This document shows, one piece after another, positions 54,287 to 61,750 of a DNA stretch of 61,750 nucleotides. Origin of the DNA: Arthrobacter agilis (GTDB lineage: Bacteria > Actinomycetota > Actinomycetes > Actinomycetales > Micrococcaceae). The notes beneath the pieces are model-generated. The model was not told where the DNA came from. It saw only the letters and a program-made list of their open reading frames with translations, and did not search any database. The stretch lies in the NCBI RefSeq assembly GCF_002157505.1, contig NZ_NFSC01000021.1:1-61750 (forward strand), written 5' to 3'. Both the position numbers and the translations under genes were made by a program. Positions within the stretch are counted from its first letter, which is position 1. Every line of letters starts with the position of its first letter.

Positions 54287-55777
54287 TCAGTACGCACCGA
54301 CAGGCTTGAGCATCACCTTGAAGGTGCGCCACATGATGATCAGGTCCCCGGCGACCGACCAGTTCTCCACGTAGTAGAGGTCGAGCCGGACGCTTTCCTC
54401 CCAGTCGAGGTCCGAGCGCCCACTCACCTGCCACAAGCCGGTGAGCCCGGGCTTGATCAGGAGGCGGCGGAACGTGTGCTCCTCGTAGCCGGAGACCTCG
54501 CTGACGAGCGGGGGCCGGGGCCCCACGAGGGACATGTCACCGCGCAGGACGTTCCAGAACTGGGGGAGCTCGTCGAGCGAATATTTTCGGATGATCCGTC
54601 CGATCCGGGTGACCCGTGGGTCATCCCGCATCTTGAACAGCACACCGTTGCCCTGGTTCTGCTCCTTCAGGAGTTCGAGTTCGTCCTCGGCAGTGGTGAC
54701 CATGGATCGGAATTTGACCATTCGGAACACAACCGAGTCCTTGCCTGCCCGCTCCTGAACGAAGAACGCCGGGCCTGGTGTATCGAGCCGGATGGCGATC
54801 GACAGGACGAGGAACAGCGGGGCCAGGATCACCAGCGCGGTAGCCGAGAGGACGATGTCCATAACCCTCTTCAGGACGTGGCGGCCCCCGGTGAAGTGCG
54901 GCAGTTCGACGTGCATGAGGGGCAATCCCTCCACCGGCCGCATGGTGATGCGTGGACCGGCGACGTTGGTCAGTGCCGACGCGAGTACCAGTTCGGTCGA
55001 GGACCCCTCGAGGCGCCACCCGAGCTCTCGGATGTAGGAGCTGCCCTTGCGCAAATGCCCGGCGACGATGACGGCGTCCGCCCCCGTGAGCGCCACGAAG
55101 TCCTCGATCTTCCGGAGCCCGCTGACCACGGGGACGATGCGGTCTCCCGTCCGCAGGGCCGCCGGGTTGGTCCTGCCCTCGTAGACGGCTCCGACGACGG
55201 TGTAGGCGGCACCGGACTTCTTCGCCAGCTGGGCGGCCACATAGCGGACGTCCGTGGGACAACCGACAACTACGACCTTCGAGAGGTAATGCCCCAGCCT
55301 GCTCTGATACACCAGCCACTGGCGCCACAGCCACCGGCTGGACAGCAGGAGGAGCGTGCCCGCCGGCAGCGCGAGGACGAGCAGGCCCCGGAAGTGCTCG
55401 AGGTCCAGGAGGACGACGGCGACGGCGGCCGCCGCGAAGGTGGCACTGCTCGCACGAATGACCTTCTTGTACTCGCCGGCGCCTGTGCCGACCAGGCGGG
55501 AGTCTCGGGTCCGGAAGAGGGACATCATCGTGAGCCAACCGACCGCAATTGTGCCACCGAGTCCGAGGACATCCGCGAGCGTCTCGACGCCGGCGTGGAG
55601 TGTCAGGACGTTCACGGCCAGCAGTAGGACCCCCACGATGAGCACGGAGTCCGAGGCCAGCAGCGAGACCTGGTAGCGGCGGCGCCAGGCGGTGCCCGAC
55701 AGGGCGGCGGGCTGATGAGCCGAAGTAATTCCGGGGACTGCAGTGAATCCGCCGAAGGCGCTGTGCATCTGCGTCAT
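54287..55777 (-). CDS. Undecaprenyl-phosphate sugar phosphotransferase (initiating enzyme, WbaP/CpsE-like)
   Basis: 496 residues. Four or five transmembrane helices lie in the first 150 residues (VSLLASDSVLIVGVLLLAVN, LLVLALPAGTLLLLSSRWLW). A CoA-binding-like nucleotide domain follows (VVVVGCPTDVRYVAAQLAKK). The re-entrant helix at about 300 (VMDIVLSATALVILAPLFLV) precedes the catalytic domain, with FFVQERAGKDSVVFRMVKFRSM, KYSLDELPQFWNVLRGDMSL and VGPRPPLVSEV. It puts the first sugar phosphate on undecaprenyl phosphate. ATG at 55777. First gene of the minus-strand operon, downstream of a 314-base regulatory region. Confidence 0.93.
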   Translation of the reverse strand: MTQMHSAFGGFTAVPGITSAHQPAALSGTAWRRRYQVSLLASDSVLIVGVLLLAVNVLTLHAGVETLADVLGLGGTIAVGWLTMMSLFRTRDSRLVGTGAGEYKKVIRASSATFAAAAVAVVLLDLEHFRGLLVLALPAGTLLLLSSRWLWRQWLVYQSRLGHYLSKVVVVGCPTDVRYVAAQLAKKSGAAYTVVGAVYEGRTNPAALRTGDRIVPVVSGLRKIEDFVALTGADAVIVAGHLRKGSSYIRELGWRLEGSSTELVLASALTNVAGPRITMRPVEGLPLMHVELPHFTGGRHVLKRVMDIVLSATALVILAPLFLVLSIAIRLDTPGPAFFVQERAGKDSVVFRMVKFRSMVTTAEDELELLKEQNQGNGVLFKMRDDPRVTRIGRIIRKYSLDELPQFWNVLRGDMSLVGPRPPLVSEVSGYEEHTFRRLLIKPGLTGLWQVSGRSDLDWEESVRLDLYYVENWSVAGDLIIMWRTFKVMLKPVGAY

Positions 55778-55900
55778 GGTGTGCCGCCCTGAAGGGCAGT
55801 CATGATGCTTCGGAACGAGGTTACCCGTAGGAGTAGCGGGCGGCCGGTGCCGCAGGATGGACGACGCATGAGTGAGACCCGATTCTTCGGAATTTTCCCC

Positions 55901-55918
55901 AGCTTTGTCTTCAAAGCT
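55901..55918. promoter_or_regulatory. Inverted repeat AGCTTTG-TCTT-CAAAGCT in an AT-rich block
   Basis: Perfect 7-bp arms with a 4-base loop, 124 bases upstream of the initiating transferase start. It sits inside the only AT-rich block of the region, so it may be an operator or part of the leader RNA. Confidence 0.45.
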
Positions 55919-55965
55919 CTTGCGAAAATCCTAGGGAGGGGGTTTCAGCTGCACACGAGTAAGAC

Positions 55966-56080
55966 CTACGCGACCGATCCGGCGGGCTTGGATCAGAACT
56001 ACCTGCGTACCACGCGTAGGCAGTACGTACAGGCACTCGGACTACGCGCGGGCATCACGCAGGGGCACTCGGACTACGCG
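55966..56080. promoter_or_regulatory. Cluster of four CTACGCG motifs
   Basis: CTACGCG occurs at 55966-55972, 56042-56048 and 56074-56080, and inverted at 56013-56019. The flanks agree too (consensus [AG]NCTACGCG, often followed by GG). Two copies lie in a perfect 17-bp direct repeat, GGCACTCGGACTACGCG, at 56032-56048 and 56064-56080. It is a candidate array of activator sites for the polysaccharide operon. Confidence 0.5.
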
Positions 56081-56091
56081 TGGTGGGCCGG

Positions 56092-58773
56092 TCAGGGCTC
56101 GCGCAGGTCCTCTCGGCGGTTGACCCCGAGCTTCGCGAAGATCCGGTAGAGGTGGCCCTCGACCGTTCGGACCGAGACGCTCTTGGCGTCCGCGATCTCG
56201 CGGTTCGAGTACCCCTCGTTCACGAGCGCGACGATGGTGCGCTCCGTCGGGGTGAGGCGGGACGTGGTCATGGCGGGTGATGTCGATGCGAGCGGAAGCG
56301 AGATCGGTCCTTGCCGCTGCTCCCCCAGCGTCACCAGACGGCGCTGGATCACACGGGCATGGCGGGTTGAGCCCTGCTCACCCAGAAGCTGCAGGACGAG
56401 GGACAGGCCGACGAATTCGAAGGAGACGTTCCCGTGCGCACCCGCGGCGGTGGCGGCGCCGGCCATGGCATCGACGTCCTTCGCCTCGGCTGCCACCGCG
56501 AAATCCAGCAGGTCCTTCGCCGCTGGGCCCTCAAATCCCTGCAGGACCCTGATGAGGGGGGCGACTGCATCCATGTCGCCGAGCAGGAGGGACAGCCGAA
56601 GTGCCGTGACTGCCAGCTCCTTCATCTGGTCCTTCTCGGCCGTCGCGGCAAGAGTGAGCAGGTCGGCGCGCGCACCGGGGACGTCGCCCAGCAGGGCCGC
56701 GGTCGCGGTGACGAAGATGCGCCCGCCCAGGCGCATCGTGCGCGAGCCCCCCTTCGGCGCCCGCTCGAACTCCTCCATGAGGGCGGACGCGCGGGCAGTG
56801 TCGCCGGCGAGCGCGCAGGCGTATGCCCCCAGCCCCAGCAGGAGCGTCGTCGCCTGTGTGACGTCGGATTCCCTGAGCGCCTCGAGCGCGAGGAGGAACC
56901 TGTCCCGCGCTTCGACGTTCCGGGCCGCCCGGAGGGCGGTGATTCCGTCGACGACGTCGCCCAGCCCCGCGAAATAGACGATGCTGAACGGATTGGCCCC
57001 TGAGTGCGCCTGGATCACGGCCGTGGCTTCCGCGCCGCGCCCGCTCTGGGACAGCGTGATGAGGTGTCGGCCCACGGCGAATCCACGGTATCCCAGCAGG
57101 TCAGCGCCCTCGGCCTCGATGATGTCCAGCGCCATGCCCGAGTAGGTACTGCCCTCCACGGAGCGCCCCGTGCTGCCGAGCAGTTCGGCGAGCACGATCA
57201 TGGCTCCTGCCCGCGTCTCGGGAGTGCCCTGGGGATCGGCGATGATGGCGCGCAGTTCTTCCTCGGCGCCGTCGAAGCGCCCCTCGTGGAGACTGAGGTG
57301 GCATTCGAGGATCCGGCACCCGAGCTGGGACTGCGCAATGCCTTCCGCCGTCACCCGGGAGTCCTCCCGCAGCTGCAGGCGGCTGATGAGCGATCTCCAG
57401 CGGTCCACGTCGTCGCGCAGTCCCTGGTCCGAGGCCCGGGACTTCAGCTTGAGTTCTAGGGACAACAGCGTGGCGTCCTTCGCGAGGCGCAGGTCGGTGC
57501 AGCGCCGCATCGCCTCGTCCACGAGTTCCTGCGCATAGGCGAGCTTGCCCCGACCCCCCTCCGCTCGGGCCACCTCGAGGAGGGCGCGCTCGCGAAGCCC
57601 CGGGGCGGACACCGCACGCGCAGCCCGGAGAGCGAGGTCGTGGTGCCGAAGCCCGTTGGCAATGACGGCGGCCTTGAGGAGGGCCTCGTCATCGGGAGGA
57701 ACACCGCAATCGAGTCCCCAGGAGACTGTGCGCAGGAATCCCTCGAGGGACTGCGACCCGGGGTCCAGCACGTCGAGCACTCTCCGACGGATCAGCAGGC
57801 TGCGGGCTGCAGGTACCTGGCACCGGAGGACCTCACCGTAGAGAGGATGCTCCAGGGAGACGGGGGCCTCCGGCCCCGGTCCAACGGCGATCAGGCGATC
57901 GTCCCTCAACCGTTGCAGGGCGTCGGCATCGACAACCTGCGCGACGGCGTCGAGAGCGATCGGTTCTGCGAGGGAGACGACTTCCAGTGCCTTCAGGTCG
58001 GCGGCGCTGCGCAGCCGGAGCTGCGCGCGGATGAGGTCGCCGAGCCGCAGGTGTACCCTCGGCTGTTCATCGGCAAGACGCCAGACACCGTTACGCCGGA
58101 CGAGGTAACCCGTTCCCACCAGGCTCTGTTCCACCAGCGTCCGGAGAAACAGCGGATTTCCGCCCGTCGCCAGCGCCAGCGCGTGCGTGGTGCCGGTCAG
58201 GACGGGTCCGCCGAGCACCTGGGAACAGAGGGTTGTGACGGCATCCGTATCCAGCGGCCCGAGGTCGAAGCGCGTCAGGAGGCCGTCGGCGCTCAGGTTG
58301 CGGAACTCGGCGGGCACCGTCAGGGTGTGCCGGATCATCAGGAGCACCTTGGCACGACGGGCACTGACCAGCTGCGCCAGGAGGGCGCTCGTGCTGTCAT
58401 CGAGTTCGTGCGCGTCATCGATCACCAGCAGGGCCGGGTGCTGCGCGCGGCCCGTCCCTCCCGCCGTCAGGTGCCCCATCATGGCGCGGAGGATCGCGAC
58501 GGGCGATGCCGCTTCGGATCCGGAGAGCGTATGGAGGTAGGGTGCCAGGGCACCGAAGGGTATCCTGCGCAGCGAAGCGCCGCCTGTCACGCGGAGCACT
58601 GGCGCCGTCCAGCGCAGGTGCTCCACGACCGATCGTGCCACCGCCGTCTTCCCCACACCGGCCCCACCGACGATCATGGCGCCGAAGCCGCCCGTGTCGC
58701 CGAGTGCGGTGACGATTTCCCTGACGAGTGGTGCGCGGCCGACGAGGTCGACGGCGGATCCCTGATCGGTCAT
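56092..58773 (-). CDS. LuxR family regulator with N-terminal AAA ATPase (LAL type)
   Basis: 893 residues, the typical LAL size. The N-terminal ATPase domain (VDLVGRAPLVREIVTALGD) has Walker A GGAGVGKTAVARSV and Walker B LLVIDDAHELDDSTSALL. The long central part is helical with TPR-like repeats (ERALLEVARAEGGRGKLAYA, RAGAMIVLAELLGSTGRSVE). The C-terminal LuxR HTH is LTPTERTIVALVNEGYSNRE followed by SVRTVEGHLYRIFAKLGVNR. Such proteins are ATP-dependent transcription activators. The start ATG at 58773 overlaps the stop of the next LAL gene (ATGA). Its 3' end borders the polysaccharide promoter region. Confidence 0.92.
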   Translation of the reverse strand: MTDQGSAVDLVGRAPLVREIVTALGDTGGFGAMIVGGAGVGKTAVARSVVEHLRWTAPVLRVTGGASLRRIPFGALAPYLHTLSGSEAASPVAILRAMMGHLTAGGTGRAQHPALLVIDDAHELDDSTSALLAQLVSARRAKVLLMIRHTLTVPAEFRNLSADGLLTRFDLGPLDTDAVTTLCSQVLGGPVLTGTTHALALATGGNPLFLRTLVEQSLVGTGYLVRRNGVWRLADEQPRVHLRLGDLIRAQLRLRSAADLKALEVVSLAEPIALDAVAQVVDADALQRLRDDRLIAVGPGPEAPVSLEHPLYGEVLRCQVPAARSLLIRRRVLDVLDPGSQSLEGFLRTVSWGLDCGVPPDDEALLKAAVIANGLRHHDLALRAARAVSAPGLRERALLEVARAEGGRGKLAYAQELVDEAMRRCTDLRLAKDATLLSLELKLKSRASDQGLRDDVDRWRSLISRLQLREDSRVTAEGIAQSQLGCRILECHLSLHEGRFDGAEEELRAIIADPQGTPETRAGAMIVLAELLGSTGRSVEGSTYSGMALDIIEAEGADLLGYRGFAVGRHLITLSQSGRGAEATAVIQAHSGANPFSIVYFAGLGDVVDGITALRAARNVEARDRFLLALEALRESDVTQATTLLLGLGAYACALAGDTARASALMEEFERAPKGGSRTMRLGGRIFVTATAALLGDVPGARADLLTLAATAEKDQMKELAVTALRLSLLLGDMDAVAPLIRVLQGFEGPAAKDLLDFAVAAEAKDVDAMAGAATAAGAHGNVSFEFVGLSLVLQLLGEQGSTRHARVIQRRLVTLGEQRQGPISLPLASTSPAMTTSRLTPTERTIVALVNEGYSNREIADAKSVSVRTVEGHLYRIFAKLGVNRREDLREP

Positions 58774-61409
58774 TGCTGCTGTCCGAAGATGAGTGAGAGT
58801 TGCTTGCGGCTCGACAGGCCGAGCTTGGACATGACCTGGTGCACGTGCCCCTCCACTGTTCGCGGTGAGATGTGCTCCTGTTGCGCGATCTCCTTGTTCG
58901 GCACGCCCTGTGCCACCATGCGTGCGATGGCCCGCTCGCGCTCGCTGAGCAGTTTCCGTCGCACGTGTCGGCGGGCCGGTGTGGAGGTCTTGCGCAGGAT
59001 CTGCTCGGCATGCACGCGGATCATCGGATCGTCCGTCTCGGCGAGGTGCTCGATGCTGAGGGCTGCGATATCGCCGGCGAGGTTGTGATTCCCGCTGTCG
59101 AGCGCACGCCGGGCAGCTTCCTTCAGTGCAGCGGGATCGCGCGAGGCCAACCCCTTGGCGAAGTCCTCACCGAGCCGCGCGAACGGACCTTCGGAGGCGG
59201 CGGCCGAGGCTGCGAGCAAGTCCGCCGCTTCGTGCTGCCCGAGTTGCACGGCCTGGCTGAGGAAGAAGAGTTCGACGCCCCGGTACCCCCGACTGCCGAG
59301 GTCGAGTGCCCGCTCCAGGAACTCGGCGGCGACGACGGCCGACGGATCGAGCCAGGCTTCGGTCAGCAGCTGGAAGTACTGCACCGCCTGGCGCAGGTGC
59401 CAGGAGTAGCGTTGCCCGGTCAGATCGATGCTGCGCAGGTGGTCCTCCGCGGCGTCGGGCGCGTCCTCGAGGACCTGGGCGTAGGCTGCGGCAGCCTCGG
59501 CAAGCGGCAGGAAGCCGTGCCGGTCCCGGATCCGCAACTGGCTGATGGCGGGAACCAGCTTCTCGAGGGCCGCGCCGCTCCTGCCCAGGTACGCGAGCAG
59601 CACGCCCTCCGCGAACTCCGACAGTGAGCCGCCGAACAGGTGCGCCGTCGTCGTGGCGCCGTGATTCCCCGCCCGGTCGAGACTCTCCGACCAGTAGCCC
59701 GCGATCAGGAGCACCTCGCACAGGTGAACCGAGGCCATCTCCCGGTCGAAGGGACCGGTGGGGGCGTTCGCCAGGCGCGCGTCGATGTTCCTGGCACCGG
59801 CGACTGCCTGCTCCTGGGCCCCCATCGTCGCTCGGGCGACGCTCTGGAGACTTCGAATCCGAATGCTCCAGTGCGCGTTGCCCGTGCTCGAGGCGAGTAC
59901 TGTCCGGGCGCGCTCGCACACACGGTCGAGCTCCCCCTCGAAGACGTGCAGCTCCATGCGGAGCACCTCCGCCTTGCCCATCAGGCCGGCGGTGGCCTCG
60001 GATGCCGGCTCGCGCTGCAGGCGCACGACAACGTCGTCGAGCAATCCCTCGGCGTCCTGCTCCCGGCCGTGCGTGCGGGCCCTCAGCCGTGCGGCAAGTA
60101 ACCGCGCGTCCACCCAGTCCTCCAGCGGGACATCCTCCGACGGCTTCTGCCAGAGGAGTTCCTCGACGGTTCCGAGGGCATCGGCCACGCGGCCGTCCAT
60201 GCAGAGTTGCCGTGTGCGTTCGATCAGGACCCTGCCGCCGGTCTCCGTTTCCGGAAGGGCATCGAGGAAACGTTCGGCAGCACCGTCGATCCGGTGGTCG
60301 TTCGCCAGGCGTGCAAGAACCACGAGTTCCGCTGTGTCGAAGGACCCACCCCGGCCGAGCGCCCATACGGAGAGGGCGATCCTCCCCTGCACGGGCATGG
60401 CGGGGTTACCACGGAGCGCGCTGACCGTCGCCAGCGCTGCCCGGCCGCCGGAGGAGAGCAACTGTGCGCGCACCACGTGCGCGAACACCTCGTAAGTGAG
60501 CCTCACCAGAGGCACACCCTCCTGATCGAGCGTGACCACGCCGTCGCCCTGCAGGGCGTCGAGGGACGTCGACGAAACGGCCTTGAGCAGGACGGTCAGG
60601 GGCACACGCCCCGCCACGGCGAGAACCTCGACGACCGCGCGGTCCTCTGCCGGCAGGGCGGCCAGTTCCGCAGCGCTCCAGTCCGCCACGGAGCGGCCCG
60701 AGTCGGGGCGTGGAGCGTCGCGGGAAACCCAGACACCGTCGCACGGGAACAGGTGGCCGGAGGCTACGGAGGTCTTGGTCGCCATCTGGAGGTACTTCGG
60801 GTTTCCCCCGCTGGACGCCCACAGCTCCTGGGCGGCCGAGCGGGAGATGGGCGCGCCGAGCGCCGTGGTGAGCAGTTCGGTCGCATCGTCCAGGGTCAGC
60901 GGCTGGATGTCGAACCGCTCGAGGACGCCGTCCTTCCACAGATCGAAGAACTCACCCGGAGCGCGCAGGAGGTCCTCACAGGTCACGAGCAGGCGGACCG
61001 CGCCGACGCGGGCCAGGTAGGCGATCACCGTGGCGGAGAGTTCGTCGATTTCCTCGACACCGTCGATGTGCATGAGGGTTCGACGCTTGGCCGAGTTGCC
61101 CTCGAACATCCGCTGAAGCGCCCCCAGGACCAGGAGCGGGCTGCGGGCGGTGTCCTCGTCGAGCTCCGCCAGCAGGACGTTCAGGGCACCGTAGGGAGTG
61201 GTGGCGTGGGCTGCCGATCCGCGGAGGTAGATGTGGTCGAAGTGCCGCGACAGTCCGCCGACAACGTGCTGGGCGATCATCGTCTTCCCGATGCCCGACG
61301 GTCCCACGAGCACCACGCCGCGGCCGGACTCCTCCGCGAGGACAGCCCTGATGGAAGCGACGTCCGCGTCGCGACCGGCGAAGGGCCAGCGCCCGTCGAC
61401 AACCGTCAC
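58770..61409 (-). CDS. Second LuxR family LAL-type regulator
   Basis: 879 residues with the same architecture as its neighbour. ATPase domain starting GRDADVASIRAVLAEESGRG, Walker A VGPSGIGKTMIAQHV, Walker B-like TLMHIDGVEEIDELSATV, a long helical repeat region and C-terminal HTH (LSERERAIARMVAQGVPNKE, SPRTVEGHVHQVMSKLGLSS). It is only distantly similar to the first, so the pair is an old duplication or two paralogues recruited together. The 4-bp overlap shows they are co-translated. Start ATG at 61409. Confidence 0.92.
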   Translation of the reverse strand: MTVVDGRWPFAGRDADVASIRAVLAEESGRGVVLVGPSGIGKTMIAQHVVGGLSRHFDHIYLRGSAAHATTPYGALNVLLAELDEDTARSPLLVLGALQRMFEGNSAKRRTLMHIDGVEEIDELSATVIAYLARVGAVRLLVTCEDLLRAPGEFFDLWKDGVLERFDIQPLTLDDATELLTTALGAPISRSAAQELWASSGGNPKYLQMATKTSVASGHLFPCDGVWVSRDAPRPDSGRSVADWSAAELAALPAEDRAVVEVLAVAGRVPLTVLLKAVSSTSLDALQGDGVVTLDQEGVPLVRLTYEVFAHVVRAQLLSSGGRAALATVSALRGNPAMPVQGRIALSVWALGRGGSFDTAELVVLARLANDHRIDGAAERFLDALPETETGGRVLIERTRQLCMDGRVADALGTVEELLWQKPSEDVPLEDWVDARLLAARLRARTHGREQDAEGLLDDVVVRLQREPASEATAGLMGKAEVLRMELHVFEGELDRVCERARTVLASSTGNAHWSIRIRSLQSVARATMGAQEQAVAGARNIDARLANAPTGPFDREMASVHLCEVLLIAGYWSESLDRAGNHGATTTAHLFGGSLSEFAEGVLLAYLGRSGAALEKLVPAISQLRIRDRHGFLPLAEAAAAYAQVLEDAPDAAEDHLRSIDLTGQRYSWHLRQAVQYFQLLTEAWLDPSAVVAAEFLERALDLGSRGYRGVELFFLSQAVQLGQHEAADLLAASAAASEGPFARLGEDFAKGLASRDPAALKEAARRALDSGNHNLAGDIAALSIEHLAETDDPMIRVHAEQILRKTSTPARRHVRRKLLSERERAIARMVAQGVPNKEIAQQEHISPRTVEGHVHQVMSKLGLSSRKQLSLIFGQQQ

Positions 61410-61613
61410 AGGGCACGTCCGAGCACGGTCCTGGTCGGTTGGAACACCGACGTCCCCGGCTCGGGACCGGGCCCACGTTTCCAGCTCAGCATGAAGTTCC
61501 GCCCCACAGCACTTGTCCTCAGGGGCCTCACTTTACAGCCCGGGGCTCCCGCAGGCCGGTCATTCCGGCGGCGAGGGACGCAGCATCAGCACAAGGTTTA
61601 CGCAGCCGGCGTA

Positions 61614-61750
61614 CTACTTCGAAGCGTGGAAGCGCTGCTGGGCTGATACGAGCCCCTCGGTGATGAGCTGTTCCACGGCGTCGGCGGCGTCGTCGAGCAG
61701 GAACGGGAGTTCCTTCTTCTCGACCGTGCCGAAGTCCTTCAGCACGAAGT
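61614..61750 (-). CDS. C-terminal end of an unrecognised protein (5' part outside window)
   Basis: The last 45 residues of a frame entering from the right edge: FVLKDFGTVEKKELPFLLDD, then AADAVEQLITEGLVSAQQRF and the end HASK with TAG at 61616-61614. The segment is helical and mixed-charge. I do not recognise the family. It stops 204 bases before the second LAL gene, with no clear terminator between. Confidence 0.55.
   Translation of the reverse strand, partial: FVLKDFGTVEKKELPFLLDDAADAVEQLITEGLVSAQQRFHASK

Larger units (their letters stand above)
55778..56091. other. 314-base upstream region of the polysaccharide operon
   Basis: No coding frame is supported. It contains an AT-rich stretch (about 55886-55935) with a short inverted repeat, four CTACGCG motifs and a 17-bp direct repeat (all listed separately). 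As the only spacer between the regulator genes and the initiating transferase gene, it is the likely main promoter region of the operon. Confidence 0.6.

Overview
The window is chromosomal DNA from a high-GC Gram-positive actinobacterium, most likely Arthrobacter or another Micrococcaceae. This rests on base composition, actinobacterial gene families (DUF6458, DUF2505, SCO4848, an acyl-CoA carboxylase epsilon subunit, an LpdA-type quinone reductase) and gene order. The birA / PH-domain protein / accD / accE / maf / accA / lpdA / purine nucleoside phosphorylase / phosphosugar mutase set recalls the accA3-accD5 region of Mycobacterium tuberculosis. No rRNA, tRNA or CRISPR array was seen.

1-5409 is a scarred accessory segment. 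It holds the 5' part of a polytopic membrane protein gene, a frameshifted SRAP (YedK-like) gene whose tail runs into a membrane segment, an IS3-family remnant, a DUF6458 protein, a beta-propeller-like lipoprotein, a glyoxalase-fold protein and a 413-bp deletion derivative of an IS5-family element with perfect ends. 5406-18293 is the acyl-CoA carboxylase neighbourhood: a class III adenylate cyclase, PH-domain protein and biotin ligase on the minus strand, then accD-accE and maf-accA on the plus strand. A serpin, a DUF885 peptidase and an AMIN-like secreted protein lie between the two carboxylase blocks. Almost the same 17-bp inverted repeat precedes both accD and accA.

18386-38116 is mostly housekeeping: a membrane Ser/Thr kinase with a partner lipoprotein, an MHS-type transporter, LpdA, nucleoside salvage (PNP, phosphosugar mutase, DeoC), Mfd, NhaA, an orphan sensor kinase, a secreted protein of unknown function and SufS-SufU.

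38213-55777 is a surface-polysaccharide locus read mainly on the minus strand. It has an initiating sugar-phosphate transferase, a TagD-like cytidylyltransferase, a DUF1972 glycosyltransferase, a lipoprotein, a flippase, an 1814-residue secreted LamG/PKD protein, a CDP-alcohol phosphotransferase, a Wzz/Wzc-like protein whose P-loop is degenerate, and a Wzy-type polymerase. A plus-strand beta-helix lipoprotein and a second glycosyltransferase follow. The likely system is a Wzx/Wzy-type polysaccharide, possibly decorated with a CDP-activated polyol or alcohol phosphate and made together with a giant secreted matrix or adhesin protein. Upstream lie a 314-bp region with four CTACGCG motifs and two large LuxR-type (LAL) ATPase regulators that overlap by 4 bp. 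The window ends in the 3' part of an unrecognised gene.
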